This document shows positions 5,086-6,248 of a stretch of 6,248 nt of DNA, piece after piece. Numbering within the stretch: the first letter of the stretch is position 1; each line of letters begins with the position of its first letter. The translations under genes and the position numbers were made by a program. Under the pieces are notes generated by a model that saw only the letters and a program-made list of their open reading frames with translations, was not told the DNA's origin and ran no database searches. Where the stretch lies: the NCBI GenBank assembly GCA_030690855.1, contig JAUYFR010000357.1, positions 1-6,248 on the forward strand, written 5' to 3'. The stretch comes from Gallionellaceae bacterium. Lineage in GTDB: Bacteria > Pseudomonadota > Gammaproteobacteria > Burkholderiales > Gallionellaceae.

Positions 5086-5104
5086 TGGCCGCTCAGTGCG
5101 GCCA
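5086..5104 (+). other. Perfect GC-rich hairpin between soxZ and soxA
   Basis: TGGCCGC (5086-5092) pairs completely with GCGGCCA (5098-5104) around the loop TCAGT. It sits 21 bp after the soxZ stop and 7 bp before the soxA ribosome site GGGAG (5112-5116). No T tract follows, so it is not a classical terminator; an mRNA-processing or stability element that alters the SoxYZ to SoxAX ratio is plausible but unproven. Confidence 0.6.
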
Positions 5105-5123
5105 CTATCTTGGGAGATTTTAG

Positions 5124-5942
5124 ATGACCACCAGTAATTTGATGAAAGTGATGCTCGCGTTGGCACTTGCGACGAGCTTTGCAGCTGTAGCTGCGGAGAA
5201 AGAGGTGTCTGACTCGGATCGCATTGCGCAATATCGTGACATGATTAGCGATGGTAATCCTGCGGACTTTGATGAGATGGCCGGCGAAGAGTTGTGGAAA
5301 ACAGCGGCAGGTCCAAGCAACGCCACGCTGGAGAAATGTGATTTAGGTAAAGGCCCTGGCGTGGTCAAAGGCGTTTACGCAATTTTGCCAAAGTACTTTA
5401 AAGATACCGATAAGGTGCAAGATCTTGAGTCTCGTTTGGTGACATGTATGGTGACTTTGCAGGGTTTCTCGGAAGAGGAGCTGGTGAAGAAGCCATTTAG
5501 CACTGAGCAGAAAAAATCAGACATTACTTTGCTGACAACTTATGTGGTGGGGCAGTCTAAGGGCGTGAAAATGAACGTCTCTACGAAGCACCCTAAAGAG
5601 AAAGAGGCTTATGACTTGGGTAAGGTGATTTTCAATTATCGCGCCGGCCCTTATGACTTCGCTTGCTCAACTTGCCATGCCACAAACAGCGTTCGTATTC
5701 GTATGCAAGATTTGCCAAACTTGAATGTTAAAAGTAACGCTCAATCGGCATATACCAGCTGGCCGGCCTACCGCGTTTCACAAGGTTTGACTCGTTCATT
5801 CCAGTGGCGCTTGAACGACTGCTTCCGTCAACAACGTTTCCCAGAGCCAAAATTTATCTCTGAGACAACGATTGATCTGACGATGTTTTTGGCAGTTAGT
5901 GCAAATGGTGCCCAGTATGCGGGCCCCGGTTTGAAACGCTAG
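5124..5942 (+). CDS. soxA: SoxA, L-cysteine S-thiosulfotransferase subunit, monoheme type
   Basis: A 272-residue periplasmic c-type cytochrome with a Sec signal (hydrophobic MLALALATSFAAVAA, probable cleavage after Ala24). The only heme motif is CSTCH (C181, C184, H185) in the C-terminal domain. The active-site cysteine is C233 in RLNDCFRQQRFPEP, the conserved SoxA segment in which this Cys is modified to a persulfide and ligates the heme. In diheme SoxA the N-terminal domain has a second CxxCH; here only C72 (LEKCDLG) and C108 (VTCMVTLQG) are present, which in monoheme SoxA form a disulfide in place of that heme. With SoxX it catalyses oxidative coupling of thiosulfate to SoxY Cys. Length matches the family. 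GGGAG (5112-5116) supports the start. The stop TAG overlaps the soxX ribosome site, so translation of soxA and soxX is closely linked. Confidence 0.95.
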   Translation: MTTSNLMKVMLALALATSFAAVAAEKEVSDSDRIAQYRDMISDGNPADFDEMAGEELWKTAAGPSNATLEKCDLGKGPGVVKGVYAILPKYFKDTDKVQDLESRLVTCMVTLQGFSEEELVKKPFSTEQKKSDITLLTTYVVGQSKGVKMNVSTKHPKEKEAYDLGKVIFNYRAGPYDFACSTCHATNSVRIRMQDLPNLNVKSNAQSAYTSWPAYRVSQGLTRSFQWRLNDCFRQQRFPEPKFISETTIDLTMFLAVSANGAQYAGPGLKR

Positions 5943-5945
5943 GAG
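5941..5945 (+). promoter_or_regulatory. soxX ribosome binding site overlapping the soxA stop codon
   Basis: AGGAG shares its first two bases with the soxA TAG (5940-5942) and lies nine bases before the soxX ATG at 5955. An in-frame ATG at 5946 directly abuts the site, too near for initiation, so 5955 is chosen. The arrangement suggests coupled translation of the two SoxAX subunits. Confidence 0.7.
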
Positions 5946-5954
5946 ATGACACAC

Positions 5955-6248
5955 ATGAATAAGAAATCAATTATTGGCGCAACACTTGCCATATCTATGG
6001 CGCTTGTAGCGAATGCGGGTTGGGCTGCTGAGGTCGTTACTGTAGAGGCTAAAGCAGCTGCAAACATCAAGCGTGATTTCCGTGACAAGGGAATCGCTAA
6101 GGCTGATCGTGTGATTCAAGATGAGTTGCAAGCAAGCTGCAGTAAGTATCTCGATAACTTGCCAGCAAAACTGAATGACAAGATCAAAGCTCAGCAAGAG
6201 GCAACCGTGAAATATCCAGCGGATGGCGTCTACATGGGTGATTGGAAA
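5955..6248 (+). CDS. soxX: SoxX cytochrome subunit, N-terminal part (runs off window)
   Basis: The first 98 codons are present and the gene continues past the right edge. A Sec signal peptide is visible (MNKKSIIGATLAISMALVANAGWAA, probable cleavage near residue 25). The mature part begins EVVTVEAKAAANIKRDFRDKG, then ADRVIQDELQASCSKY with Cys62 and finally KYPADGVYMGDWK, a recognisable SoxX block that precedes the heme domain. The CxxCH heme site and the Met ligand must lie downstream and cannot be checked. The residues ahead of Cys62 form an N-terminal extension as in the longer SoxX forms. SoxX pairs with SoxA, whose gene ends 12 bp upstream, and passes electrons from thiosulfate coupling to a c-type cytochrome. 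Being adjacent to soxA in the order YZAX, rather than leading the operon as in XYZA, is a known variant; soxB may follow. Confidence 0.92.
   Translation, partial: MNKKSIIGATLAISMALVANAGWAAEVVTVEAKAAANIKRDFRDKGIAKADRVIQDELQASCSKYLDNLPAKLNDKIKAQQEATVKYPADGVYMGDWK

Noticed and set aside
5967..6197. Minus-strand open frame inside soxX
   Set aside because: The + strand has a signal peptide and a SoxX-type KYPADG..MGDWK block; the minus frame has no recognisable features.

Overview
The window is a stretch of a Gram-negative, probably betaproteobacterial, sulfur-oxidising bacterium. Three things suggest this: a periplasmic Sox thiosulfate-oxidation cluster with Tat and Sec signal peptides, a FadL-type outer-membrane barrel, and GC-rich hairpin repeats between genes of a kind seen in betaproteobacterial genomes. 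Placement near the Nitrosomonadales (Gallionella, Sideroxydans or Methylophilaceae-like) is my inference from gene style and intermediate base composition; no marker gene is present.

Layout, all genes on the + strand. (1) Bases 1-181: the last 59 codons of a SulP-family anion transporter. (2) Bases 182-448: a non-coding stretch with two identical 36-bp hairpin repeats and one inverted, diverged copy. (3) Bases 449-1807: a full-length two-domain chromate-transporter-family protein (ChrA). (4) Bases 1808-2071: a regulatory-looking gap with two AT-rich dyads. (5) Bases 2072-4075: tusA, a dsrE2-like gene and a fadL-like outer-membrane gene, with 33-bp and 60-bp gaps, probably one transcript ending at a strong intrinsic terminator (4159-4184). 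(6) Bases 4228-6248: soxY, soxZ, soxA and the first 98 codons of soxX, running off the right edge; soxB may follow.

How the genes could work together: SoxYZ is the periplasmic carrier that holds sulfur intermediates on the Cys of the SoxY GGCGG tail. SoxAX is the cytochrome that couples thiosulfate to that Cys. TusA and DsrE2 are cytoplasmic sulfur-trafficking proteins, so the locus appears to join periplasmic oxidation with cytoplasmic sulfur relay. The FadL-like barrel between the two sets is a candidate outer-membrane route for a hydrophobic or sulfur-containing substrate (hypothesis). The SulP and ChrA genes upstream both belong to oxyanion-transport families and may reflect sulfate/chromate handling, but they are separated from the sulfur genes by a 264-bp gap and may be independent.

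The individual genes belong to known families. The least explained items are the FadL-like protein in a sulfur locus, the dyads upstream of tusA, the hairpin between soxZ and soxA, and the repeat cluster before chrA. I see no CRISPR array, insertion sequence, tRNA or rRNA.
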